A stretch of 5,572 bases of DNA from Bacillota bacterium (GCA_021793745.1 JAJYSD010000112.1:1-5572); one strand, 5' to 3'; numbered from the stretch's first letter, positions 1 through 5,565 are shown. Made by a program: numbers and translations. The notes: generated by a model not told the origin, from the letters alone.

Positions 1-10
1 CCCCTTTTTC

Positions 11-35
11 GCTCTTCGGAGCCCGTTCTTTTTTT
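11..35 (+). terminator. possible weak terminator of an upstream gene
   Basis: GCTC (11-14), a TTCG loop (15-18) and GAGC (19-22) form a four-base-pair stem with the very stable UUCG tetraloop. A T-rich run (26-35) starts three bases later. This resembles the 3' part of an intrinsic terminator, but four pairs is short and the upstream gene is outside the window. The T-run also overlaps the region where a -35 element of the next promoter would lie. Treat it as a suggestion only. Confidence 0.25.
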
Positions 36-55
36 CGCACCGGAAGGTGTATACT
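26..55 (+). promoter_or_regulatory. candidate promoter of the ABC exporter operon
   Basis: TATACT at 50-55 is a good sigma-A -10 hexamer, 38 bases upstream of the GTG start at 94. The matching -35 region is poor: TTCTTT at 26-31 with an 18-base spacer is the best I can find. Between them a small dyad, CACC-GGAA-GGTG (38-49), abuts the -10 hexamer and could be a regulator site or chance. A weak -35 with a dyad in the spacer would suit an activated or repressed promoter, which is inference. Confidence 0.35.
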
Positions 56-93
56 GGATGTAGCCGATCATCGAACTGGAAAGGGGGACCCTG

Positions 94-1038
94 GTGACAT
101 CCGAAAGATCCTCGCGCCCGATGATTCACGTTCGCCGCTTGGTCAAGCGTTACGGGGGAAAGCCGGTGGTGAAGGGGGTCAGCTTCCAGGTGTCGGAGGG
201 GGAGGTGTTCGGCCTCCTGGGCCCCAACGGAGCGGGCAAAACGACGACGATGGAGATGATCGAGGGCTTGCGCCTCCCCGACGACGGGGAGATCTGGATC
301 GACGGCATCGACGGCATCCGCCACCGGGACCGGGTGAAAAGAGTCATCGGCGTTCAGCTGCAGTCGACGGCCTTGTTTGAACATCTCACCGTCCGGGAGT
401 CCCTTCAGCTCTACGCCAGCTTTTACGATCGGACCCAGCCCCTCGATGCGTTGCTGGAATCCTTTGACCTGGAGGAGAAGGAAAGGACCCTGGTGAAGCA
501 CCTTTCCGGCGGACAGCGGCAGCGACTGGCCATTGCCCTGGCGGTGGTGCATGATCCCAGGGTTCTCTTTCTGGATGAGCCGACGACGGGTTTGGATCCC
601 CAGGCTCGGCGCAGCCTGTGGGAAATCATCCGGAATTTGAAGGAGGAGGGCCGGACGATTTTTTTATCCACCCATTACATGGAGGAGGCGGAACAGCTCT
701 GTGACCGGGTGGCCATTATGGATCGGGGGGAAATCATCGCCCTGGATACGCCGGCGGGATTGATCCGTGGATTGGCGTCGGACAGCGTGGTGGAGTTTGC
801 GGCGGAGTCGGCGGACAGAGAGGTGCTTCAACGGCTTCCGGGGGTGAAGGAAGTGAGGCGATCCGGGGAGACCCAGGGAGCCGTCCTCCTCTTGACGGAT
901 CGACTCCAGGATACCCTGAGCGGTTTGATGACCTGGGCCGGTGAGGCGGGGGTGACCCTGAAGGATCTTCGCACCCGGACGGCGACTCTGGAGGATGTGT
1001 TCCTCCAGCGGACGGGAAAGAGGTTGACGCAGGAATGA
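94..1038 (+). CDS. ABC-2 type exporter, ATP-binding subunit (DrrA-like)
   Basis: This is a 314-residue cytoplasmic ATPase expected to power the permease encoded next. All nucleotide-binding motifs are intact: Walker A GPNGAGKT (43-50), Q-loop Gln90, ABC signature LSGGQ (137-141), Walker B VLFLDEP (157-163, Asp161 and catalytic Glu162), D-loop GLD (166-168) and switch His194 in STH. Residues about 225-314 form the extra C-terminal region common in DrrA, CcmA and LnrL-type exporter ATPases, ending in the typical ATLEDVFLQRTGK stretch (297-309). The GTG start at 94 is chosen because AAGGGGG (81-87) sits six bases upstream; the internal ATG at 121 has no such site. The stop overlaps the next start as ATGA, indicating translational coupling. 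The class exports drugs, peptides, lipids or other hydrophobic compounds; the substrate cannot be read from the sequence. The motif set makes the subunit type secure. Confidence 0.95.
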   Translation: MTSERSSRPMIHVRRLVKRYGGKPVVKGVSFQVSEGEVFGLLGPNGAGKTTTMEMIEGLRLPDDGEIWIDGIDGIRHRDRVKRVIGVQLQSTALFEHLTVRESLQLYASFYDRTQPLDALLESFDLEEKERTLVKHLSGGQRQRLAIALAVVHDPRVLFLDEPTTGLDPQARRSLWEIIRNLKEEGRTIFLSTHYMEEAEQLCDRVAIMDRGEIIALDTPAGLIRGLASDSVVEFAAESADREVLQRLPGVKEVRRSGETQGAVLLLTDRLQDTLSGLMTWAGEAGVTLKDLRTRTATLEDVFLQRTGKRLTQE

Positions 1039-2138
1039 AAGCATATCTCCAACTGACAAAGGCGCAACTCTTGCTGTTCGCCCGCAACCGGAATGTGGTG
1101 ATCTGGTCCCTATTTTTACCCCTCTTCATGATGGTGGCCCTGGGAATGTTGGTGGGAGACGGCATGCGCTTTCAGGTGAGCGTGTCCGTGGTCGATGAGG
1201 ACGGCTCCCCGGCGGCCCGGCAATTCATCGGGGAATTGGAAAAAAACGAGGGGCTCGACCTGGTCCCGCCGCCGTCCGGCGGAGGGGCGGAAGCGGTTCG
1301 GGACGGGGAAGCGGACATGCTCCTGGTGGTGAAAAAGGGATTTGGTGACCGGGTTGCTTTGCCGGAGGAAGGAAGGACGGCCCCGTTGATCGCCCTTTAC
1401 TACGACAAGGGCAACCCGGCGGTGGCGGAGATCGGGACGGCCCTGATCCGACAAACGGTGGACCGGCTCAATAAGCGACTGGTCGATTTTCGCCCCGCGA
1501 TCGCGGTGGAAGAAATCAATGTCCAGAGCCGGCCGATGAGTTACATCGACTTTCTGGTTCCCGGCATCTTGTCCCTGATGATCATGAACAACAATTTGAA
1601 CGGCGTGGCCGCTACCATCGCTTCCTGGCGGGAACGGGGCATTTTGCGCCGGATGCAGGGGACGCCCTTGTCCAGCGCGACCTTCATCGCGGGACAAATC
1701 ACCGCCCGCATTCTCCTGAATGCGGTCCAGGCGGTTGCCGTCCTGCTGGTGGCCTATTTCGCCTTTGACGTCCACGTTCACGGTTCCTGGGCGGCCTTGA
1801 TCTTTTTTATCCTGCTCGGGACCCTGACCTTCCTGTCGATCGGTTTCATCATCGCCGGCCTGGCCAGCACTCCCGAGACCGCAGGACCGATCGCCGGGCT
1901 CATATCTTTTCCGATGATCTTTGTCGGGGGGATCTTTTTCCCCATCCGGAACTTGCCGGACTTCCTGCAGCCGCTGGTGGAGGCGATTCCCATCGTTCAC
2001 CTGACCGGCGCGCTTCGGGACATCATGACGAAGGGGGCCGGCCCGGCGGATCTGTGGATGCCGGCGGCGGTCCTGGCGGCTTGGTTGGTTGTCGCTTTTC
2101 TGGTGGCGGCCTGGAGTTTTCGGTGGGATGTGGAATGA
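1035..2138 (+). CDS. ABC-2 type exporter, permease subunit
   Basis: This 367-residue integral membrane protein is the likely partner of the preceding ATPase, whose stop codon it overlaps (ATG 1035, TGA 1036-1038). The layout is classic for ABC-2 permeases: a transmembrane helix near residues 21-41, a large external domain (about 42-168), then five more helices near 172-192, 222-246, 252-276, 284-304 and 345-363. Between helices 2 and 3 is the conserved cytoplasmic coupling segment ERGILRRMQGTPLS (200-213), which contacts the ATPase in this family. Only one permease is present, so a homodimer with two ATPase copies is the simplest assembly (inference). LnrLMN-type systems instead use two different permeases. 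The Shine-Dalgarno is modest (AAAGAGG at about 1017-1023, plus AGGA just before the start), as expected for a translationally coupled gene. The substrate is unknown. Confidence 0.92.
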   Translation: MKAYLQLTKAQLLLFARNRNVVIWSLFLPLFMMVALGMLVGDGMRFQVSVSVVDEDGSPAARQFIGELEKNEGLDLVPPPSGGGAEAVRDGEADMLLVVKKGFGDRVALPEEGRTAPLIALYYDKGNPAVAEIGTALIRQTVDRLNKRLVDFRPAIAVEEINVQSRPMSYIDFLVPGILSLMIMNNNLNGVAATIASWRERGILRRMQGTPLSSATFIAGQITARILLNAVQAVAVLLVAYFAFDVHVHGSWAALIFFILLGTLTFLSIGFIIAGLASTPETAGPIAGLISFPMIFVGGIFFPIRNLPDFLQPLVEAIPIVHLTGALRDIMTKGAGPADLWMPAAVLAAWLVVAFLVAAWSFRWDVE

Positions 2139-2154
2139 GGGGGGTGGAAGTGCG

Positions 2155-2526
2155 ATGATTCTCGGTGTCGGAATCGATCTGGTGGAGTTGGAGCGGGTTC
2201 GCCGGTTCGGGACCGAACGGATGGCGCAGCGCATTTTGACCGAGCGGGAAAAAGCTTATTTGCCCCGATCGGAAAGAAGAATGCTGGAATTCCTCGCCGG
2301 CCGGTTTGCGGCCAAGGAGGCGGTGGCCAAGGCGGCGGGCACCGGAATCGGCAAGCTCGGCTTTCAGGATATCGAGATTATCCCCGATGAACGGAACTGT
2401 CCCCGGGTCCGCCTCAGCCGGCAGGGGCGGGATTTCCTGGCGTGGGACGGATCGGTGCGCCTCCATCTCTCCATCTCCCATTCAGCCCACTATGCGACAG
2501 CGATGGTCGTGGCGGAGCGGGTCTGA
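2155..2526 (+). CDS. acpS: holo-[acyl-carrier-protein] synthase
   Basis: AcpS moves the 4'-phosphopantetheine arm from coenzyme A to the serine of apo-acyl carrier protein, activating it for fatty acid synthesis in the cytoplasm. The 123-residue length is standard for this trimeric bacterial family. Visible signatures are GIDLVE (6-11) with metal-binding Asp8, GRFAAKEA (49-56) with the second metal ligand Glu55, the GTGIG turn (62-66), and SISHS (106-110) near the C-terminus. The ATG at 2155 is chosen because it starts directly with MILGVGIDLVE and follows a purine-rich GGTGGAAG (2143-2150). The frame is open 66 bases further upstream, but that stretch lies mostly inside the permease gene and adds residues unlike the family. 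It lies 16 bases after the permease stop with no terminator between, so it is probably cotranscribed. In B. subtilis acpS also sits just before ydcC. Confidence 0.96.
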   Translation: MILGVGIDLVELERVRRFGTERMAQRILTEREKAYLPRSERRMLEFLAGRFAAKEAVAKAAGTGIGKLGFQDIEIIPDERNCPRVRLSRQGRDFLAWDGSVRLHLSISHSAHYATAMVVAERV

Positions 2527-2528
2527 TC

Positions 2529-2547
2529 GGGTGCGGGCCCGTCACCC
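2529..2547 (+). other. small hairpin just after acpS
   Basis: GGGTG (2529-2533) and CACCC (2543-2547) can pair around a nine-base loop that itself contains the palindrome CGGGCCCG (2534-2541). It starts two bases after the acpS stop and is followed by TTGTCT rather than a real T-tract. It could protect or slow the end of the exporter-acpS transcript, but it does not qualify as a strong intrinsic terminator. Confidence 0.3.
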
Positions 2548-2553
2548 TTGTCT

Positions 2554-2582
2554 GCATATTCAACGCGGCGGGGACATACATA
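2554..2582 (+). promoter_or_regulatory. candidate sporulation sigma-E promoter for nnr and the lipoprotein gene
   Basis: GCATATT (2554-2560) fits the B. subtilis sigma-E -35 consensus KMATATT at every position. After a 14-base spacer, CATACATA (2575-2582) matches the -10 consensus CATACAnT except for its last base. Transcription would begin near 2589, leaving a leader of roughly 20 bases that contains the Shine-Dalgarno GGGAGG and then the GTG start at 2608. No comparable sigma-A pair is visible in this gap. Sigma-E is the early mother-cell factor of endospore formers, and the downstream lipoprotein belongs to a family with sporulation links, which makes the match more plausible. It remains a sequence match only. 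Confidence 0.5.
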
Positions 2583-2594
2583 TATATCGCGGTT

Positions 2595-2600
2595 GGGAGG
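2595..2600 (+). promoter_or_regulatory. ribosome binding site deciding the nnr start
   Basis: GGGAGG lies seven bases before the GTG at 2608, which is ideal spacing. It is only three bases before an out-of-frame ATG at 2604, so GTG is the functional start even though an ATG is nearby. Confidence 0.8.
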
Positions 2601-2607
2601 GACATGT

Positions 2608-4164
2608 GTGTACTTGACAACTGCACAGGAGATGCGCGATCTGGACCGTTATGCCATCGAAACGATCGGCATTCCCGGTGTGGTGTTGATGGAAAATGCC
2701 GGGAAGGCGGTGGCCCGGTTGTTGAGGGAGCGATTCCCGCGTCCGGGTACCGCCCTCGTCCTCACCGGAACCGGCAACAACGGTGGAGACGGGTTTGTGG
2801 CGGCCCGCCATCTGGCCGCCGCCGGTTGGGAGGTGGTTCTCTGGCTGGCCGGTCCGGCGGAAAAGCTGACCCCTGACTCCCGCGTCTTTTACCAGGTATG
2901 CCGCAATATGGGCCTCACCGTGATCCAGGATGCGGGAGAGCGCCGCGGTGAACTGACACGCCGGATTGTGGAGGCGGACGTGATCGTCGATGCTCTGCTG
3001 GGCACCGGTATTCGGGGGGAAGTGCGTCCCCGGGCGTTGGAACTGATCCGCCTCGTCAACGAATATCGCCGGGGCGCCGTCGTTGCCGTCGATGTGCCCA
3101 GCGGCGCCGATACGGATACGGGGGCTTTGTTGCCCGACGCGATCCGGGCCGATTGGACGGTAACCTTTGCCTATCCCAAGTGGTGCCATTATCTGCGGCC
3201 CGCCGCCGAATATTGCGGTGAAGTGATCGTCGCGGACATCGGCATCCCCCGGTCGGCGGCGGAACACCGCCCCCCGGCAGCCCGTGTCAACGATCCGTCC
3301 TGGTGGAGGGAGTGGCTGGCTCCCCGTTCCCGCTGGTCCCACAAGGGAACATACGGACATCTGTTGGTCGTCGGCGGATCCCGGGGGATGCTGGGAGCCG
3401 TCGTCCTCGCCGGCATGGCGGGGCTCCGCATCGGTGCGGGGCTGACGACGGTGGCCGTACCCGACGGCCAGGAACCGATCCTCGCCGCCAAGGTGACGGA
3501 TGCGCTGGTGTGGGGATGGCCGGACGACGGGGAAGGCCGGTTCGCCGGAGACAGCGTCCGGGTTTTGTCGGAACGGGTCGACCGCTTTACCGCAGCGGCC
3601 GTAGGTCCCGGGTTGGGCCGCTTTTCCGGCGAAGGGGATTGGCTCCGGAACATGCTGGAACGCATGCCCTTTCCGCTGGTATTGGACGCCGACGGGTTGA
3701 ACATCCTGGCGGAACATCCCGGTGCGCTGCAATCCCGGAGCGGGGAAACGGTCCTGACCCCCCATCCCGGGGAAATGGCCCGTTTGGCGGGAATCGAGAC
3801 GGCCAAGGTGGAGTCGTCCCGCCATATGCTTGCCCGCGAGTGGGCGGAGAAGACGGGGAGCATCGTGGTGCTGAAGGGGACCCATACCGTCATCGCCCTG
3901 CCCGATGGGACCCAGCTCGTGAATCCCACCGGCACGCCGGCCCTGGCCAAAGCCGGATCCGGCGATGTCTTGAGCGGTGTGATCGGCGGTTTGCTCGCCC
4001 GAGGAATCCCCGCGTCGGCGGCCGCCGCCATGGGGGTCTATCTGCACGGCCTCGCCGGTGAGCTCGCCGTCCAAAACTCCGAGCACAGCCTCCTCGCCTC
4101 CGACATCCTGTCACAGCTGGGTGCCGCCCTTTCCCGGCTCGCGTCCGATCGCGCCCGTGCCTAA
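2608..4164 (+). CDS. nnr: bifunctional NAD(P)H-hydrate epimerase / ADP-dependent NAD(P)H-hydrate dehydratase
   Basis: This fused repair enzyme (518 residues) restores NADH and NADPH that have been hydrated enzymatically or by heat. The N-terminal YjeF_N domain (about 1-215) interconverts R and S hydrates. The C-terminal ribokinase-like domain (about 228-510) dehydrates the S form using ADP in bacteria. N-domain signatures are TAQEMRDLDR (5-14), GTGNNGGDG (54-62), VDALLGTG (127-134), DVPSG (162-166) and VADIGIP (208-214). C-domain signatures are KGTYGHLLVVGGS (246-258), GPGLG (333-337), LDADGLN (359-365), LTPHPGEM (383-390), LKGTHT (422-427) and AGSGDVLSG (449-457), the last holding the expected catalytic Asp453. 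The GTG start gives the family-typical beginning MYLTTAQEM. An upstream in-frame TTG (2548) would add 20 unusual residues and lies inside the candidate promoter. The lipoprotein gene follows after 40 bases without a terminator. Such fusions are common in bacteria. Confidence 0.95.
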   Translation: MYLTTAQEMRDLDRYAIETIGIPGVVLMENAGKAVARLLRERFPRPGTALVLTGTGNNGGDGFVAARHLAAAGWEVVLWLAGPAEKLTPDSRVFYQVCRNMGLTVIQDAGERRGELTRRIVEADVIVDALLGTGIRGEVRPRALELIRLVNEYRRGAVVAVDVPSGADTDTGALLPDAIRADWTVTFAYPKWCHYLRPAAEYCGEVIVADIGIPRSAAEHRPPAARVNDPSWWREWLAPRSRWSHKGTYGHLLVVGGSRGMLGAVVLAGMAGLRIGAGLTTVAVPDGQEPILAAKVTDALVWGWPDDGEGRFAGDSVRVLSERVDRFTAAAVGPGLGRFSGEGDWLRNMLERMPFPLVLDADGLNILAEHPGALQSRSGETVLTPHPGEMARLAGIETAKVESSRHMLAREWAEKTGSIVVLKGTHTVIALPDGTQLVNPTGTPALAKAGSGDVLSGVIGGLLARGIPASAAAAMGVYLHGLAGELAVQNSEHSLLASDILSQLGAALSRLASDRARA

Positions 4165-4171
4165 CCGACAT

Positions 4172-4185
4172 ATTTCCCGGGAAAT
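4172..4185. repeat. 14-base perfect palindrome between nnr and the lipoprotein gene
   Basis: ATTTCCCGGGAAAT is a perfect palindrome without a spacer, centred between 4178 and 4179. It lies inside the 40-base gap and ends five bases before the Shine-Dalgarno of the lipoprotein gene. With no loop it is better suited to binding a dimeric protein than to forming an RNA hairpin. A chance perfect 14-mer is not very rare at this scale (roughly one per 16 kb), so function is only possible. Confidence 0.4.
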
Positions 4186-4204
4186 TGACGAAGGGGCTGA
4201 TCCA

Positions 4205-5260
4205 ATGCGTCGGAAAGCGTGGGCGGTCGTGACTCTGATGATCGTCTTGATTCTCCTGGCGGGATGTGGTCCCAAGAGCGCCGAAGAAGTGGTCAACGAC
4301 TTGTCCGAGCGCTCTGAGGACCTGAAAAGTTATCGCAGCCAGGCGAAAATGACGATTCAGACGGGAAGCAAACCCCAGGAGTATGATGTCGAAGTTTGGT
4401 ATAAACAACCGCACTATTATCGGGTCAGTTTAAAAAACGTCAACAAGGACATCACACAGATTCTTCTTCGCAATGATGACGGTGTGTACGTTTTGACTCC
4501 CCACCTGAACAAGAGCTTCCGCTTTCACAGCGACTGGCCGGAGTCCAGCGGACAGGTTTATTTGTACCAGACACTGCTGAACAGCATCATCGATGATTCC
4601 GCCCGCCAGTTCACCGCCGGCAAGGAGGATTACCGCTTTGAAGTGGCGGCGAAATTTGAGCAAAACCAATCCCTGGTGAAGCAGCGGATTTGGTTGGATC
4701 GCAAACTGAACCCTCAAAAAGTGGAGGTGTTGGATTCCGATGATCAGGTGAAGGTGTTGGTGGAGTTTAGCCGGTTTGAGCCCGATGTCAGCTTTGATAA
4801 GGATGCCTTTGACATGGAGCGGAACATGACCGGTTATGGGGATCCGACCATTATTCCTTCCTCGGGACAGGAGGAAAAGAAAGGGGAGGAAAAAGCCGAA
4901 GGGAAAGGGAAGGATGAAAAGGAGTTCAGCGCTTTGACTCCCGGATGGATTCCGGAGGGGAGCCGTCTGGTCGATCAGCAGACGGTGAACAGTCCGGAGG
5001 GAAAAGTGGTGATCCTGCGCTATCAGGGTGATCCCTCCTTTACGCTCAGCCAAAAACGGCCGGAGGCGGTGCAGGCCAGCCTTCCCATTTACGGACGCCC
5101 CTTGGATCTCGGTTTTACCCAGGGAATTCTGCTGGAAACGGATGAAAATAAACGGCTTTCCTGGACCTACGAGGGGACCGACTTTGAACTGGTGGGCGAC
5201 CTGCCGGTGGATGTCATGAGCCGGATTGCCCGCTCGATCGAGGAGCAGCCCGCCAAATGA
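4205..5260 (+). CDS. ydcC: YdcC/LolA-like sporulation lipoprotein
   Basis: This 351-residue protein should be exported and lipid-anchored to the outer face of the membrane. Its N-terminus has a basic MRRK start, a hydrophobic stretch (about 5-17) and the lipobox LAGC (18-21) with Cys21 as lipidation site. Residues about 25-215 resemble B. subtilis YdcC and the LolA-like fold (KSYRSQAKMTIQTG 41-54, YDVEVWYKQPHYYRVSLKN 60-78, LTPHLNKSFRF 97-107). A Lys/Glu/Gly-rich linker (222-240) leads to a second domain (about 241-345) that looks like the DUF4367 type. The ATG at 4205 is chosen because AAGGGG (4191-4196) lies eight bases upstream and the signal peptide begins there. The open frame runs further upstream, but inside nnr. 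The location after acpS and nnr matches the acpS-ydcC synteny of Bacillus. In clostridia a LolA-like lipoprotein, GerS, encoded beside an alanine racemase gene, acts in spore germination. A role in spore cortex or coat assembly or germination is inference. Confidence 0.82.
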   Translation: MRRKAWAVVTLMIVLILLAGCGPKSAEEVVNDLSERSEDLKSYRSQAKMTIQTGSKPQEYDVEVWYKQPHYYRVSLKNVNKDITQILLRNDDGVYVLTPHLNKSFRFHSDWPESSGQVYLYQTLLNSIIDDSARQFTAGKEDYRFEVAAKFEQNQSLVKQRIWLDRKLNPQKVEVLDSDDQVKVLVEFSRFEPDVSFDKDAFDMERNMTGYGDPTIIPSSGQEEKKGEEKAEGKGKDEKEFSALTPGWIPEGSRLVDQQTVNSPEGKVVILRYQGDPSFTLSQKRPEAVQASLPIYGRPLDLGFTQGILLETDENKRLSWTYEGTDFELVGDLPVDVMSRIARSIEEQPAK

Positions 5261-5262
5261 GG

Positions 5263-5297
5263 GAGCCGGAAGGCGCAGGACGAGGAGTCGCCGGCTC
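5263..5297 (+). repeat. inverted repeat, first hairpin of the 3' tail
   Basis: GAGCCGG (5263-5269) and CCGGCTC (5291-5297) form a perfect seven-pair, GC-rich stem around a 21-base loop. It begins two bases after the lipoprotein stop codon. There is no T-run after it, so it is not a terminator by itself; it may stabilise the 3' end of the message. Confidence 0.45.
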
Positions 5298-5299
5298 GT

Positions 5300-5325
5300 G
5301 TCGGAAGGGGACGGCGTTTTCCGAC
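5300..5325 (+). repeat. inverted repeat, second hairpin of the 3' tail
   Basis: GTCGGAA (5300-5306) pairs perfectly with TTCCGAC (5319-5325). Two further G-U pairs (5307 with 5318, 5308 with 5317) can extend the stem to nine pairs and close the loop to eight bases. It sits immediately after the previous hairpin and lacks a T-tract. Confidence 0.45.
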
Positions 5326-5393
5326 CGATCCCGTGCCGGTGACGCTTCCCTCGGCGGATGAAACTCACCTTCCGCAGCTTTTCGAACACCTGG

Positions 5394-5424
5394 GGACAGA
5401 GCGATCTGTCCTTTTTTTGTTTTT
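5394..5424 (+). terminator. strong Rho-independent terminator
   Basis: GGACAGA (5394-5400) and TCTGTCC (5405-5411) form a perfect seven-pair stem closed by the GNRA-type tetraloop GCGA (5401-5404). Seven T's (5412-5418) follow at once, then G and five more T's. The orientation fits transcription from the left, so this ends the nnr-lipoprotein message about 134 bases after the last stop codon. Confidence 0.9.
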
Positions 5425-5436
5425 GTCTTCTCGGGA

Positions 5437-5447
5437 AAAGGAGGGGG
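5437..5447 (+). promoter_or_regulatory. orphan Shine-Dalgarno-like sequence
   Basis: AAAGGAGGGGG is a near-ideal ribosome binding sequence, but no ATG, GTG or TTG lies at a useful distance after it. The only rare start candidate is ATT at 5448, three to four bases downstream, which would open a frame of 38 codons ending with TAA at 5562-5564. That peptide resembles nothing I know. A chance purine run or a relic of a lost start is more likely. Confidence 0.2.
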
Positions 5448-5497
5448 ATTTCGGCTTTTCCGGAACTTCCGAAGGATCCGACTTGCGGTATATCGTA

Positions 5498-5526
5498 TGG
5501 ACTTTCATTACAAGAAAGGTTACAAT
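5498..5526 (+). promoter_or_regulatory. candidate sigma-A promoter of the next gene
   Basis: TGGACT (5498-5503, four of six against TTGACA) and TACAAT (5521-5526, five of six against TATAAT) are separated by the ideal 17 bases. They lie after the terminator, where base composition turns AT-rich, so they would drive the gene beyond the right edge. The stretch GGTTACAATG (5518-5527) also resembles the -10 region of forespore sigma factors, but no properly spaced -35 element accompanies it. Confidence 0.55.
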
Positions 5527-5536
5527 GCTATTACAA
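5507..5536 (+). repeat. three phased TTACAA repeats over the promoter
   Basis: TTACAA occurs at 5508-5513, 5520-5525 and 5531-5536, with start-to-start distances of 12 and 11 bases, close to one DNA helical turn. The first and third copies are preceded by A (ATTACAA). The middle copy overlaps the -10 hexamer, and an inverted copy of ATTACA (TGTAAT) lies at 5565-5570. This arrangement could be an operator array, but AT-rich DNA makes chance repeats easier. Confidence 0.4.
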
Positions 5537-5540
5537 AATG

Positions 5541-5565
5541 ATTATTTGTCTGTTTGAAAAATAAT
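5541..5565. repeat. AT-rich inverted repeat downstream of the promoter
   Basis: ATTATTT (5541-5547) and AAATAAT (5559-5565) are perfect inverted copies with an 11-base spacer. They lie 15-39 bases after the candidate -10 element, so they fall around or just after the start of the next transcript. The size would suit a dimeric regulator site. As an RNA hairpin it would be weak, being all A-U. Confidence 0.35.

Noticed and set aside
2089..2154. Upstream extension of acpS by 22 codons
   Set aside because: The extension overlaps the permease end. The family begins at MILGVGIDLVE, and the ATG at 2155 has its own purine-rich site.
1116..2234. Long open frame on the - strand opposite the permease and acpS (372 codons)
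   Set aside because: It spans two well-supported genes in antisense and is full of Arg, Gln, His, Asp and Pro without hydrophobic core patterns, as expected from a shadow frame.
2548..2576. Sigma-A promoter using TTGTCT at 2548-2553
   Set aside because: At 17 bases spacing the -10 position reads GGGACA, which is unusable. The only AT-rich -10-like sequence is 23 or more bases away.
2604..2876. ATG at 2604 opening a 90-codon frame overlapping the nnr start
   Set aside because: It is only three bases after the Shine-Dalgarno. Its product is Arg/Gly-rich with no family resemblance, while the GTG at 2608 gives the expected NnrE N-terminus.
3303..4061. Out-of-frame + strand reading frame inside nnr (252 codons)
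   Set aside because: It is Arg/Gly-rich, internal to the dehydratase domain, and lacks any plausible ribosome binding site or family signature.
2560..4086. Long open frame on the - strand opposite nnr (508 codons)
   Set aside because: It lies entirely opposite a gene with all catalytic motifs intact and has the Gly/Arg/Pro/Gln/His-rich composition of a GC-rich shadow frame. It has no recognisable domain.
4058..4204. 49-codon upstream extension of the lipoprotein
   Set aside because: It lies mostly inside nnr and would bury the signal peptide and lipobox. The ATG at 4205 has a well-spaced AAGGGG.
5261..5411. Riboswitch, T-box or attenuator controlling the next gene
   Set aside because: No T-box AGGGTGG-type core or known riboswitch motif is visible. 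No alternative antiterminator pairing with the terminator stem was found, and a separate promoter appears after the terminator.
5333..5564. Two small overlapping + strand frames after the lipoprotein gene
   Set aside because: Both read straight through the strong terminator stem and T-run and the AT-rich promoter zone. Neither has a ribosome binding site at its start or a recognisable product.
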